Below are positions 36,821-44,936 of a stretch of 64,000 bases of DNA, in pieces. The translations under genes were made by a program, and so were the position numbers. The notes under the pieces are model-generated. The model was given only the letters and a program-made list of their open reading frames with translations. It did no database searches and was not told where the DNA came from. The stretch lies in NCBI GenBank assembly GCA_017642965.1, contig JAEPOJ010000012.1:1-64000 (forward strand). Reading direction: 5' to 3'. Source of the stretch: Phycisphaerales bacterium. Its GTDB lineage: Bacteria; Planctomycetota; Phycisphaerae; Phycisphaerales; UBA1924. Each line of letters starts with the position of its first letter. Position 1 is the first letter of the stretch.

Positions 36821-37600
36821 TCAGCGTCGACGCCGTGCTGCAAGCAGTCCCATCCCACCGAGCGCGAGCAGCCCCGATGGAGCAGGAACCGTATTGTACT
36901 CGTACGTGACGGTGAGCGTGCCGTAGTGGGCGATGCGGTCGAAGTTCACGAAGATCCCGTAGTACGGGTCAATGAACGGGCCATCGAACGGGCCGTCTGG
37001 CGGGTTGTTCGGATCAACTACCCAGTTCGGATCATTCACCCATTCGAAGAGGAGCTCCGAGATGCCACCCATAAAGGTGATGAGCTGTCCTCCGCCGCTG
37101 ACCACGTCCAGGATGCTCTGGCCGAAGTCATCGCTGTTGTCAAACATCTGGTTGAAGGTGAACGCCTCAGAAACAGTCGTATACTGCGTATCAACGCCGC
37201 TCTGGTTGTACCCGTCGGACGCTCCGAGGTCACCGGTAATCCCGATCTCAAAGAGCCCACCCGCGCCAATCGCGGGGATCGAAGGGCCACCATCTCCGCC
37301 CCGCCCATCGAGCGTGCCCAGCTGGTGGATGGTGTAGTACCCGGCATCGAGGAGCCAATCGCCCGCGTTCAGTGCGGTGTACCCGTTGGACTCGATCGTG
37401 AGATCGAACTCCATGGTCTGGTCGTACGAGAACGACACGCCGGTGAGCTCACGCGTGCCGCCCATGTCGTCGAATCGATCGAACGCGATGTTGCCGCCGA
37501 AGAATCCGTCGATGCTGAACTTGGTCTGAGTGGAGACCGTGTCTGCGGCAGCACTGCCAGCGATGGCCGCGAGCAGCAGTGTGGTTGTGAGGTGCTTCAT
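36821..37600 (-). CDS. Secreted PEP-CTERM-like (choice-of-anchor) protein
   Basis: 259 residues from ATG at 37600, with AGGAGA 9 bases upstream; the open frame extends to 37702. A signal peptide (MKHLTTTLLLAAIAGSAAA) comes first. The body is beta-rich with FSIDGFFGGNIAFDRFDDMG and LTGVSFSYDQTMEFDLTIES, which resembles the choice-of-anchor E group. The C-terminus is VPAPSGLLALGGMGLLAARR, ending RR: a V-P-x-P-S motif, one hydrophobic helix and an arginine cluster, as in exosortase-sorted proteins. Surface location is expected; no exosortase gene is in the window. Confidence 0.85.
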   Translation of the reverse strand: MKHLTTTLLLAAIAGSAAADTVSTQTKFSIDGFFGGNIAFDRFDDMGGTRELTGVSFSYDQTMEFDLTIESNGYTALNAGDWLLDAGYYTIHQLGTLDGRGGDGGPSIPAIGAGGLFEIGITGDLGASDGYNQSGVDTQYTTVSEAFTFNQMFDNSDDFGQSILDVVSGGGQLITFMGGISELLFEWVNDPNWVVDPNNPPDGPFDGPFIDPYYGIFVNFDRIAHYGTLTVTYEYNTVPAPSGLLALGGMGLLAARRRR

Positions 37601-37698
37601 GATCTCATTCTCCTTGTGATCATTTCTGTTCTGAGAAGGCCAATCGTGGGTTTGGCCGGTGCTGATGTCAGCAGCGTACACGAGGAGGGATGGGCGCG

Positions 37699-37723
37699 TC
37701 AATATTCTCTAGAGAAATATTGA
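37699..37723. promoter_or_regulatory. AT-rich near-palindrome between divergent genes
   Basis: The 25-bp element has arms TCAATATT and AATATTGA around a central CTCTAGAG, with one extra A. In this GC-rich DNA the AT-rich symmetry stands out. It lies between the divergent PEP-CTERM gene (starts 37600) and the unknown gene starting at 37780, so it is in the right place to be an operator for either. Confidence 0.55.
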
Positions 37724-37779
37724 AAGAATTTGTGTGAGATTTCTGGATTGGCCCCCGTATCCGCCCTCATCGCGTTACA

Positions 37780-39018
37780 ATGCCCTTCATGGTGCGAGAA
37801 ACGCAGAAGCCCGGCGAGCCGAACTTCTCAAACGAAGCGGTTGTCTGTGTCCGCAGGGCACAGGCAGCAGTCTCGGAACTGCTTACTGGTGCGGGGCTTG
37901 GCGGTGCTCGCCCGACAGAAGTGGGACGGTACCTGGGCGTTGACAAGACACTCGCCTGGAAGATGTCTCGCTTCTCAGAGTCCAAGGATCTCGTCAAGGC
38001 GGTCAAGCACATCCCCGGCACGGGGGGGATCGAGATCGTGCTCAAGGCAGCCGCAGCGAAAGGCGTCACAGAGGATCGAATCAATGCGGTTCGCGATGCA
38101 GATCGGGCATTCAGGGATTTCGTGCGCCAGCGTGCGGGTGATCGGCGCTCGTTCGAGGCCATGCTCGCCGCCGGCGGGCGTGATGAGCGGATCGAGCTTG
38201 AAGAACGGAAATCCTTCTACCAGTCCGCATCTGCGATCTGGGGCGTTCGCGCGAAAGTGCAGATGCTGACGCTGTGTCTCAAGCCATCGGAACAGCACCC
38301 GGATCGTGTGGATGTGCTTCAGATTTCCGGATTTATTGACTTTGAACGCCTCCGTGCGGACGTGCCGTGGATCATCCGTCGCCTCTGGACCTCGGATACC
38401 GAATCCACAACGGACAACGATTTCGAGCGTTCCCCGGTTTGCCCCGAGGCAGCAACGAACGGCTCGCTCCCGGTGATCCCGGAGTTCTGCACTCATCCAC
38501 TCCCTGAGATTCAGCAGTTCAAAGGAAACAACGGGGTCATCTACGACGAGATCGCTCCGGGCCCGGTGGGCAAGCACGGCGCACTGACCTGCGTGACTGG
38601 TGAGCTGTACAGCGGCGCGATCCCACGCAACTGGTCACCGGAGAACACGTTCGGACGATACGAGCTGGTGCTGCGAACGCCCGTCGAGTGGGTGATGTTT
38701 GACATTTTCGTGCACGAGGACCTTCGGAACTTCGGGGACTTCCGCTACTCGATCTTCGGGCTGCTCGAAGACCGCCCCGGGGTTGGGATCGGCAAGTCGC
38801 ACGACCGGCCGATCGCGGGCCCAGAAGAGGCCGCCGGCTTAGGCACGCCGCCAATCGTGCACACGAGCCGCTATGGTGACTACGCACGCCTGCTCGAACA
38901 CGCGATGGAACGTGCGGGTTGGGGCGAGCTTGCCTCGTACCGTGGGTATCGAAGCGAGATCGAGTACCCGGCCACGCCGTGGTGTCTCACTATGCAGTGC
39001 GATATCACCCAGGACTGA
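37780..39018 (+). CDS. Protein of unknown function with possible N-terminal helix-turn-helix
   Basis: 412 residues. ATG at 37780, or ATG three codons later, both without a good Shine-Dalgarno. The N-terminal 80 residues are helical (RRAQAAVSELLTGAGLGGAR, PTEVGRYLGVDKTLAWKMSR), and the second part looks like a helix-turn-helix: TEVGRYLGVDKTLAWKM. The rest is mixed: SASAIWGVRAKVQMLTLCLK, RYELVLRTPVEWVMFDIFVH, PPIVHTSRYGDYARLLEHAM. No known domain, signal or membrane segment. A DNA-binding sensor is one possibility, but this is inference only. Confidence 0.65.
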   Translation: MPFMVRETQKPGEPNFSNEAVVCVRRAQAAVSELLTGAGLGGARPTEVGRYLGVDKTLAWKMSRFSESKDLVKAVKHIPGTGGIEIVLKAAAAKGVTEDRINAVRDADRAFRDFVRQRAGDRRSFEAMLAAGGRDERIELEERKSFYQSASAIWGVRAKVQMLTLCLKPSEQHPDRVDVLQISGFIDFERLRADVPWIIRRLWTSDTESTTDNDFERSPVCPEAATNGSLPVIPEFCTHPLPEIQQFKGNNGVIYDEIAPGPVGKHGALTCVTGELYSGAIPRNWSPENTFGRYELVLRTPVEWVMFDIFVHEDLRNFGDFRYSIFGLLEDRPGVGIGKSHDRPIAGPEEAAGLGTPPIVHTSRYGDYARLLEHAMERAGWGELASYRGYRSEIEYPATPWCLTMQCDITQD

Positions 39019-39039
39019 GCGGTCTGGTATCCTGTCGTG

Positions 39040-39882
39040 ATGACAGATGCAACGAAGATCGGATTTCTTCACCCTGGCGAGATGGGTGTTTCCCTTGCCG
39101 CGAGCGCGATCGCCAGCGGCATGGAGGCGTATTGGTGCGCGGATGGGCGGAGCGGTGCCACACGCAAGCGTGCAGCAGAACACGGCTTGACCGAGCTCGG
39201 TACGATTTCGGCGATGTGTGACGTCTGCGAGATGATCGTCAGCATCTGCCCACCTGCGGCCGCGGACGACGTCGCGGATGCTGTGCTCAGCTGCGGGTAC
39301 AGCGGTGTCTATATCGATGCCAACGCAATCTCTCCGATGCGAGCTCGTGCTATCGCAGGGCGAGTACACGCTGCAGGTGCTCATTATGTTGATGGGAGTG
39401 TGATCGGCGGCCCCGCTTGGACGCCCGATGAAACGATTATGTATCTCTCTGGCCCACACGCGGAACGCGTACCCGCGTGTTTTCGCGACGGCATGCTGGC
39501 GACTCGGGTGATCGGTGATCAGGTTGATCGTGCTTCTGCGCTGAAGATGTGCTACGCGGCATTCACCAAGGGGTCGACCGCGATGCTCTGCGCCATCATC
39601 GCTGCCGCGCACGCGCTTGGTGTTGACGATGAACTCAGGAATCAATGGGATGAGGACGCTGCTGGGAGCACTGCTGATCGCTACGCCCGATTGTGCAGGG
39701 TCACCCGCAAGGCGTGGCGGTACGAGGGGGAGATGCGCGAGATCGCACAAACCCTCGAGCACGCGGGCCTGCCGAGTGGCTTTCATTCGGCGGCGGCTGA
39801 GCTGTACGCAGGGATGAGCTCTTTCAAAGACCGGGATCCGCTGCCGGACCCTGGAGAGGTGATCGAGGCATTGCTTACCTGA
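39040..39882 (+). CDS. NAD-binding 6-phosphogluconate dehydrogenase-like oxidoreductase (DUF1932 C-terminus)
   Basis: 280 residues from ATG at 39040 (GTG directly before it is the alternative). The N-terminal Rossmann half has KIGFLHPGEMGVSLAASAIA (G-x-G-x-x-x motif variant) and MIVSICPPAAADDVADAVLS. The middle has YIDANAISPMRARAIAGRVH and HYVDGSVIGGPAWTPDETIM, like beta-hydroxyacid dehydrogenases. The C-terminal half has ALKMCYAAFTKGSTAMLCAI, the DUF1932 signature. The substrate is unknown. Its stop is adjacent to the stop of the histidine kinase gene on the other strand. Confidence 0.83.
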   Translation: MTDATKIGFLHPGEMGVSLAASAIASGMEAYWCADGRSGATRKRAAEHGLTELGTISAMCDVCEMIVSICPPAAADDVADAVLSCGYSGVYIDANAISPMRARAIAGRVHAAGAHYVDGSVIGGPAWTPDETIMYLSGPHAERVPACFRDGMLATRVIGDQVDRASALKMCYAAFTKGSTAMLCAIIAAAHALGVDDELRNQWDEDAAGSTADRYARLCRVTRKAWRYEGEMREIAQTLEHAGLPSGFHSAAAELYAGMSSFKDRDPLPDPGEVIEALLT

Positions 39883-41640
39883 TCATGCCGTGCGAGCATG
39901 CGAGACCGCACGCTCCTTGGGCAGCTCGATGCAGAACATCGCGCCGCCTTGCGGACTCTGCTCGATCCAGATGCTGCCATCATGGATCTCCACCACGCGC
40001 CGTACGATCGACAGCCCGACGCCAGTACCCTGCACAGTCGTATCGAGACGCTGAAAAAGCTCAAAGATCCGTTCGCGGTATTCCTCGGGGATGCCCGGTC
40101 CGTTGTCACCGAAGCGCAACTGGACCCGGGAACCAAGGTCCCTGAACTCGATGTCGATCTGGAGATTCTCTTCCGATAGTGCATACTTCAGTGCATTGAC
40201 GATCAGGTTCTCAAAGATCTGACGGACGCGTACAGGATCCGCGCTGATCTCCGGAATGTCACCGTGTGTGCAGATCGTTGCACCCGCGTTGTCGATCTGA
40301 TCATCGAGTTCCGAGATTGTCTCCGAGAGCAACTGCGAGCAGGAGACCCGCTGGAAATCATCCTCAGATCGGCCGATCCGGCTGAGCTCGAGGAGCACCT
40401 CGATGTTGGTTCGCATCCGCTCGGTGCCGATGATGATGCAATCGGCGTACTCACCCAGATTCTGAGTCTCGCCTTCTTCCAGCTCATCGCGGAGCAGGTT
40501 CGCGAAACCCTGGATTGAGAAGAGCGGTGATTTGAGGTCGTGGGATGCGGTGTACACGTACTGCTCTAGCTCCGAGTTTTTGCTTTGCAGTTCATTGTTC
40601 GCGATTTCAGCGAAATGGAGTGCCTGACGATTGGCGCGAGCAAGCAGCAGGAACAGTGTAAAGATCATGCTATCGATTACGAGTCCCCCGAAGAGGATCA
40701 CCAGCGGCTTGGAGGTGGCTTGCGCCGCACGAAAGGATAATCCGGACTCGATCGCGAAGACCCAGTCTCTCCCGTACACATTCACAAGGAAGTTCTGAGC
40801 GTGGTACGGCTTCGGGTCGTAGTCTGCGTTCTGCGTGTTCAACTCTGTATACAGCACCTGGCCAGCATCGCTGAGCTCGATATTGACATGGCGACTCTCC
40901 TGCGCGAGGACGCCCGCCATGAGGTTTCTCACAACGAACGGAGCGTATACAAGCGCCTGCAACTCGGCCTCGCCCTGCTTGGAGTGCCTGTGCCCGTAGT
41001 TGCGGTAGTACGGCGCGTAGAAGAGAAACCCCGGCGTCTTGTTCGAATCCTGAACGAGGACAATCGGGCCGGTGATCTGAGCCGTGCCGCTGTTACGGGC
41101 CTTCTCGGCCGCGGTGTATCTGTTTGCTTCGTGGGCGATATCGAGCCCGACCGCCTGCCTGTTCGATTCCACCGGCTCGATGTAGGTGATCGGGTACGCC
41201 ATGGGGCGGTCGTGCTCGGGATAAATCTTGAAGCCGGGTCGGCTGAACTGCTGGTACTCCGCGAACGCTTCGAGCTTCGCCGGCTCGACCGCCTTGATTA
41301 CACCGATGCCATTGATCCCGGGGTATTTCTCCTCGATGGAGATGCTGTGCGCATATTCAGCCCACTGTTCGTGGGAAACATCGCCGTCCAGTGTCTCGTA
41401 CAGCGCAACTCCCGCCCAGAGCGCATCCTCGTACTTCTGCATCCGTTCCTGGATAAGTTCCACGACCTGTGCTGACTCACGATCGAACTGCTTCTGGATC
41501 CGGTCATCGACCTGCTTCTTCGTCATATGCCATGCGAAGAGTGTCAGCAGCAGCGAACCGATGACAACCTGCCAGTGAACTAGGTGCAGGCGCGTGGCAC
41601 GCTCGAGCTTTGTCCGGATGTCGTCGGAGTTGATCTGCAT
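39883..41640 (-). CDS. CHASE-domain sensor histidine kinase
   Basis: 585 residues. An N-terminal transmembrane helix (HWQVVIGSLLLTLFAWHM) is followed by a periplasmic CHASE domain (about 60-290; YPGINGIGVIKAVEPAKLEA, QFSRPGFKIYP, GLDIAHEANRYTAAEKARNS). A second helix (PLVILFGGLVIDSMIFTLFL) follows. HisKA has YVYTASHDLKSPLFSIQGFA with the phosphorylated His at about 366. HATPase_c has the N box FENLIVNALKYA, G1 FGDNGPGIPEE and G2 GTGVGLSIVRRVVEIHDG. The kinase is second in a unit with a response regulator 22 bp upstream. CHASE ligands are small molecules; this one is unknown. Confidence 0.94.
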   Translation of the reverse strand: MQINSDDIRTKLERATRLHLVHWQVVIGSLLLTLFAWHMTKKQVDDRIQKQFDRESAQVVELIQERMQKYEDALWAGVALYETLDGDVSHEQWAEYAHSISIEEKYPGINGIGVIKAVEPAKLEAFAEYQQFSRPGFKIYPEHDRPMAYPITYIEPVESNRQAVGLDIAHEANRYTAAEKARNSGTAQITGPIVLVQDSNKTPGFLFYAPYYRNYGHRHSKQGEAELQALVYAPFVVRNLMAGVLAQESRHVNIELSDAGQVLYTELNTQNADYDPKPYHAQNFLVNVYGRDWVFAIESGLSFRAAQATSKPLVILFGGLVIDSMIFTLFLLLARANRQALHFAEIANNELQSKNSELEQYVYTASHDLKSPLFSIQGFANLLRDELEEGETQNLGEYADCIIIGTERMRTNIEVLLELSRIGRSEDDFQRVSCSQLLSETISELDDQIDNAGATICTHGDIPEISADPVRVRQIFENLIVNALKYALSEENLQIDIEFRDLGSRVQLRFGDNGPGIPEEYRERIFELFQRLDTTVQGTGVGLSIVRRVVEIHDGSIWIEQSPQGGAMFCIELPKERAVSHARTA

Positions 41641-41662
41641 CGCTACTAAGCCGGTCTCGGTG

Positions 41663-42088
41663 TCAGTAACCGCGATTCCAGCGGAGCCAGTACTTCACCA
41701 TGTCGGTGAGCATGGTCTGGAACTCCTTGAAGTTGACTGATTTCGTGAGGACGCTGTTGGCCTGAAGGGCTAGCGCTTCGTGCCGATCTGTATCGGAGAG
41801 TGAGGTGGTGAGGATCACCACCGGCACCACGCGCAGCCGCTCCGAAGACTTGATCATCTTGAGCACCTCGTGCCCGTTCAGCTTTGGGAGTTTCAGATCC
41901 AGAACGATCAGCTTCGGGATCGTCTCCCGCTCGCAGCTCAGGAACTGAACCGCCGCCTCGCCGTCTGAAATATGCAGGATCTCCGTGTCGGGGTCCGGCA
42001 TCGCGCGCTTGAGCGTGCGTGTGATCAGATCCGAGTGATGGTCATCGTCCTCAATCAGGAGGACCGAGTTTTCAAATTCGAGGACGAT
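41663..42088 (-). CDS. Rcp1-like response regulator with non-canonical start codon
   Basis: About 141 residues. The receiver domain has ENSVLLIEDDDHHSDLITRT (acidic pocket), KLIVLDLKLPKLNGHEVLKM (phosphorylated Asp) and VVILTTSLSDTDRHEALALQ, NSVLTKSV (conserved Thr and Lys). It ends soon after, so it is a single-domain Rcp1/CheY-like protein. From the stop at 42131 to the receiver there is no ATG, GTG or TTG in frame. The only ordinary start is ATG at 42001, which would remove the first strand and acidic pocket. I placed the start at ATC 42088, because GAGGT stands about 5 bases upstream; CTG at 42127 is another option. A frameshift or sequencing error is the rival explanation. Confidence 0.7.
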   Translation of the reverse strand: MVLEFENSVLLIEDDDHHSDLITRTLKRAMPDPDTEILHISDGEAAVQFLSCERETIPKLIVLDLKLPKLNGHEVLKMIKSSERLRVVPVVILTTSLSDTDRHEALALQANSVLTKSVNFKEFQTMLTDMVKYWLRWNRGY

Positions 42089-42249
42089 GGGGCACCTCGC
42101 GATCGGCCGAAGGACAGGTAGTAACAGTTAAGTTCGTCCTTCACCCAATCGGGCGAATCATGGCATGATTCAAGTGAAACTGGCGGGATGTGGGGGATAT
42201 CCGCGGCGGACGCACAGATCTGAGTGAACCGGGTCGACACCGTGAAAAG

Positions 42250-42322
42250 AGCCACCTGCGAGACTCGAACTCGCGACCTAAGCTTTACGAAAGCTTCGCT
42301 CTACCAACTGAGCTAAGGTGGC
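42250..42322 (-). tRNA. tRNA-Thr (anticodon CGU)
   Basis: 73 nt, CCA not encoded. The acceptor stem GCCACCT / AGGTGGC pairs at all 7 positions. D arm GCTC-AGTTGGTA-GAGC. The anticodon stem AAGCT / AGCTT holds the loop TTCGTAA with CGT at 42289-42287. T arm GCGAG-TTCGAGT-CTCGC. It reads ACG codons. Confidence 0.95.
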
Positions 42323-42355
42323 CGATAACCCGCAGTTCGCGGATCGTGGGCAAAG

Positions 42356-42381
42356 AGTATACGCAAGCTTGGCGGGGTCAA
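42356..42381 (-). promoter_or_regulatory. Putative sigma-70 promoter of tRNA-Thr
   Basis: TTGACC (-35) and TATACT (-10) lie upstream of the tRNA with a 14-bp spacer, shorter than the ideal 17. The -10 is 33 bp before the tRNA 5' end, a plausible leader length. The spacer is the main weakness. Confidence 0.4.
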
Positions 42382-42410
42382 CCACCAGGAATGAGCCATC
42401 CACGCAGATG

Positions 42411-42448
42411 AAAAAACGCCCCCCGGAGCACACGGCTCGGGGGGCGTT
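42411..42448 (-). terminator. Terminator of the M43 metalloprotease gene
   Basis: Stem of about 12 bp (AACGCCCCCCGGAG / CTCGGGGGGCGTT with one bulge). On the minus strand it is followed by TTTTTT. It lies 34 bp past the protease gene stop. Confidence 0.88.
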
Positions 42449-42481
42449 GACGAATGGCGATTGAGCGATGGTCAGCTCAGG

Positions 42482-43708
42482 TCAGGGACAACCGACGTTG
42501 TAGAGCCCGAGGAAGAGCGACACATCGAAGAAATCGAAGCTGCCGTTGTTATCGAAGTCGGCCGATGGGTCCTGAGCGTTGAACGCCGCGAGATAGGCCG
42601 AGACATCGAAGAAGTTAAGTGTCCCGTACGGCTCGGCCAGGTCAGCATCGGTGCAGCCGGAGGGGCCAGCGACGGTGTAGAGGTTCGGACGGTAGTTGAT
42701 GAGCGAGCAGCGCATCCTGTTTGCCTGCTCCGGGGTGAACTGGTTCATGCAGCGGTCATCGGAGTAATCCATGTAGTTGTGGATCGGGGCCTGCGAGCCG
42801 CATGAAGTGCGGCTGCCCGGGCAGCCGTAGGTGGGGGAGCTCTCCGGGTTGGTGTCCACGATCAGATCGCCCGACGTGTAGGTGTTCCCGCAGCCGCCCG
42901 CGAAGGTGTGGTCGAGCCCGAGGTAGTGCCCGACCTCATGGGTGACCGTGCGCCCGAGGTTGAACGGTGCGTACGGCGCGTTGCGGCCGAAGGTCGAGTG
43001 AAGGATCACGACCCGGTCCGAGTTCGATCCCGCGATGCCGCCCTGGGGCAGGGTCGGCACGTACCCGAGGGCGCCGCCGCCGTTGTTGGTGTAGATATTG
43101 AGGTATCGGTTGGTATCCCACGCGAGCGTGTTGTAGTACGCACCGCCATCGTTGTACCAGGTGTTGTTGGTCGAGCGGGTGATGCCGGTGGTGGGGTTCC
43201 CGTTCGGATCCTCGGTCGCGAGGTAGAACTCGATCTGCACGTCGGTGCCCGGCGCACCGTTGGTGCCGGCAATCGCCAGGAAGTCCTCATTGAGGATCTC
43301 GATCTGTGAGTACACACGAGAGTCCGGAACATTGCCGGTGCCGTTCGTGCGCTGGATGATGTGCACGACAACAGGGATACGGTACTTCTCAACGCTGGGG
43401 TCGTACTCCGGCTCTATGCGTGTGCGAGAGAAACTGCAATCGCTCGGTGTGCCGCGGGCGACATCATCGCCGAAGTCGAAGCTGACCGTCTTGCATCGGG
43501 TGTCCTCAAACTGGTGGTATCCCGATGCCGCGAGCGCTTCCCATGAGTCGTACGTCACGCCGTCCGCGATGATTTCGGTATCTGAGATGACGATGAAGCG
43601 ATCGTTGATGATCCCCTCGTTCTCGCCGATGGCTCCTGGGGAAGTCGTAGGACCCAGCAGGGTTGTGCCGGTGAGTGTGAGTAGCGTTGCGATGCTGGCG
43701 GTGAGCAT
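42482..43708 (-). CDS. Secreted M43 (pappalysin-type) zinc metalloprotease with GC-type dockerin-like tail
   Basis: 408 residues from ATG at 43708, with AGAGG 9 bases upstream. A signal peptide (MLTASIATLLTLTGTTLLG) comes first. RIPVVVHIIQRTNGTGNVPD begins the metzincin domain. TVTHEVGHYLGLDHTFAGGC holds the H-E-x-x-H-x-x-G-x-x-H zinc site, followed by cysteine-rich CPGSRTSCGSQAPIHNYMDY, where NYMDYSDDRCMNQFTPEQAN supplies the Met-turn. The tail is LNFFDVSAYLAAFNAQDPSA, then a second unit ending YNVGCP. It should be exported and cleave proteins outside the cell. Confidence 0.92.
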   Translation of the reverse strand: MLTASIATLLTLTGTTLLGPTTSPGAIGENEGIINDRFIVISDTEIIADGVTYDSWEALAASGYHQFEDTRCKTVSFDFGDDVARGTPSDCSFSRTRIEPEYDPSVEKYRIPVVVHIIQRTNGTGNVPDSRVYSQIEILNEDFLAIAGTNGAPGTDVQIEFYLATEDPNGNPTTGITRSTNNTWYNDGGAYYNTLAWDTNRYLNIYTNNGGGALGYVPTLPQGGIAGSNSDRVVILHSTFGRNAPYAPFNLGRTVTHEVGHYLGLDHTFAGGCGNTYTSGDLIVDTNPESSPTYGCPGSRTSCGSQAPIHNYMDYSDDRCMNQFTPEQANRMRCSLINYRPNLYTVAGPSGCTDADLAEPYGTLNFFDVSAYLAAFNAQDPSADFDNNGSFDFFDVSLFLGLYNVGCP

Positions 43709-43973
43709 GTGTTGAGACCTCTTGTACGCGATATGCGTCAGCAATTGGCGTGTGATGCGAAGGAGACCCCTCGTCCGAACAGGATCACACGGTCAGTTTG
43801 TCGAGTTTCTGGTTCGGTCAGAACGACCTGATACACGAACAAAATCACCCGAATGGGCACCCCAATATACGGCACCCACGGGTGATGAAGTTCCATGAAA
43901 TCCGGATTCCGGGTCTCAGTGGTTATCGGTCTGCTAAGCGACTGCTGTTACTGCGTTTGCGTCATGAGTGAGT

Positions 43974-44786
43974 TCACTCAGAATCAGTGCCGACGCTCGC
44001 GAACGCGGAGTTTGGCTCGCTCACCGAGGCCTGGTATGCGATCTGGATCGCTTCGACAAACTGCTCGTGCGGGACCATGCCCATCAATGCCCGGCGATCG
44101 TTGAGGTTCGTGGGGTCTTCGATCGGGACTGTCGGTACAGGGATCATGACGCCGAGGTCATTGCGGGACATCTTCATCTGCGTGCCAAAGACCTGCGGCT
44201 GATCTGAGAACACGCGGATGCGGTCAGTCAGCAGCGCCACATACGAGGCAGGCAGCTCGCCCTGCTTCACGAGATCCACCATCATCGTGAGGCAGCTGTT
44301 CTGAAAGTCGACGTCATGCCCTGCGTGCTGGATCACCATGTACGCGGCCTGAGTCGCCTTGAGCCCGACGAGATCCCGTGTTGGCCACCCGATCTGATCC
44401 ACGATTTCCTTCAGGCGTTCAGCGTGGGCTTGATCGATAGCCTGCACGGTCCGGATCGCTTCCGGGTCCTGTTCATCCGCGTACGACGCACGCACCAGCT
44501 CTCGGTCGTGCTCATACATCGCTTCGAGCTCTTCGCGGATCTCCTCCACGCTAAGCGAGGAGACCGGCGTGTCGTACGCAGGCACAGCTTCGTGATCGAA
44601 TGTGCTCCCGAGCACGAACTCGCTGTCGTCCGTCGGAGAAGCCGCGATCACGGGTTTCGCTGAGGACCGCTGTTCCTTCGGCGCATAGCTATCGGACTCG
44701 AAGGATTGGCGGTTACTGCTGCTTGCGCAGCCTGCCAGCGAAAGGATCAGGGCGGTTGTCAACGAGAAAGCGAGTGGGCGATTCAT
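43974..44786 (-). CDS. DUF6624-like lipoprotein
   Basis: 270 residues from ATG at 44786. The signal sequence MNRPLAFSLTTALILSLAGC has the lipobox LAGC, so a lipidated cysteine at residue 20 is expected. Residues about 90-230 have QAHAERLKEIVDQIGWPTRD, LVGLKATQAAYMVIQHAGHD, LPASYVALLTDRIRVFSDQP and QVFGTQMKM, which match DUF6624 (W-P-T, Q-H-A, L-x-D-R, Y/F-G-T-Q). Function unknown. It sits in a minus-strand run after an aldo/keto reductase and is separated from it by a terminator. Confidence 0.82.
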   Translation of the reverse strand: MNRPLAFSLTTALILSLAGCASSSNRQSFESDSYAPKEQRSSAKPVIAASPTDDSEFVLGSTFDHEAVPAYDTPVSSLSVEEIREELEAMYEHDRELVRASYADEQDPEAIRTVQAIDQAHAERLKEIVDQIGWPTRDLVGLKATQAAYMVIQHAGHDVDFQNSCLTMMVDLVKQGELPASYVALLTDRIRVFSDQPQVFGTQMKMSRNDLGVMIPVPTVPIEDPTNLNDRRALMGMVPHEQFVEAIQIAYQASVSEPNSAFASVGTDSE

Positions 44787-44885
44787 GCACCCATCATCGA
44801 AAATCCAGGCCCAACGGCACACCGAACTGCATGGATGTCTGTGTGAAGCATCTTTCCTGGCCGTTACAGACAGCACAAGCATACA

Positions 44886-44908
44886 TAAAACGCACCCACT
44901 CTGGGTGG
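44886..44908 (-). terminator. Terminator of the aldo/keto reductase gene
   Basis: 6-bp stem CACCCA / TGGGTG with a 3-base loop (44894-44908). On the minus strand it is followed by GCGTTTTATG. It is 29 bp past the stop. Confidence 0.6.
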
Positions 44909-44936
44909 ATTGACGCACGCACCGGAGACAGTCAAC

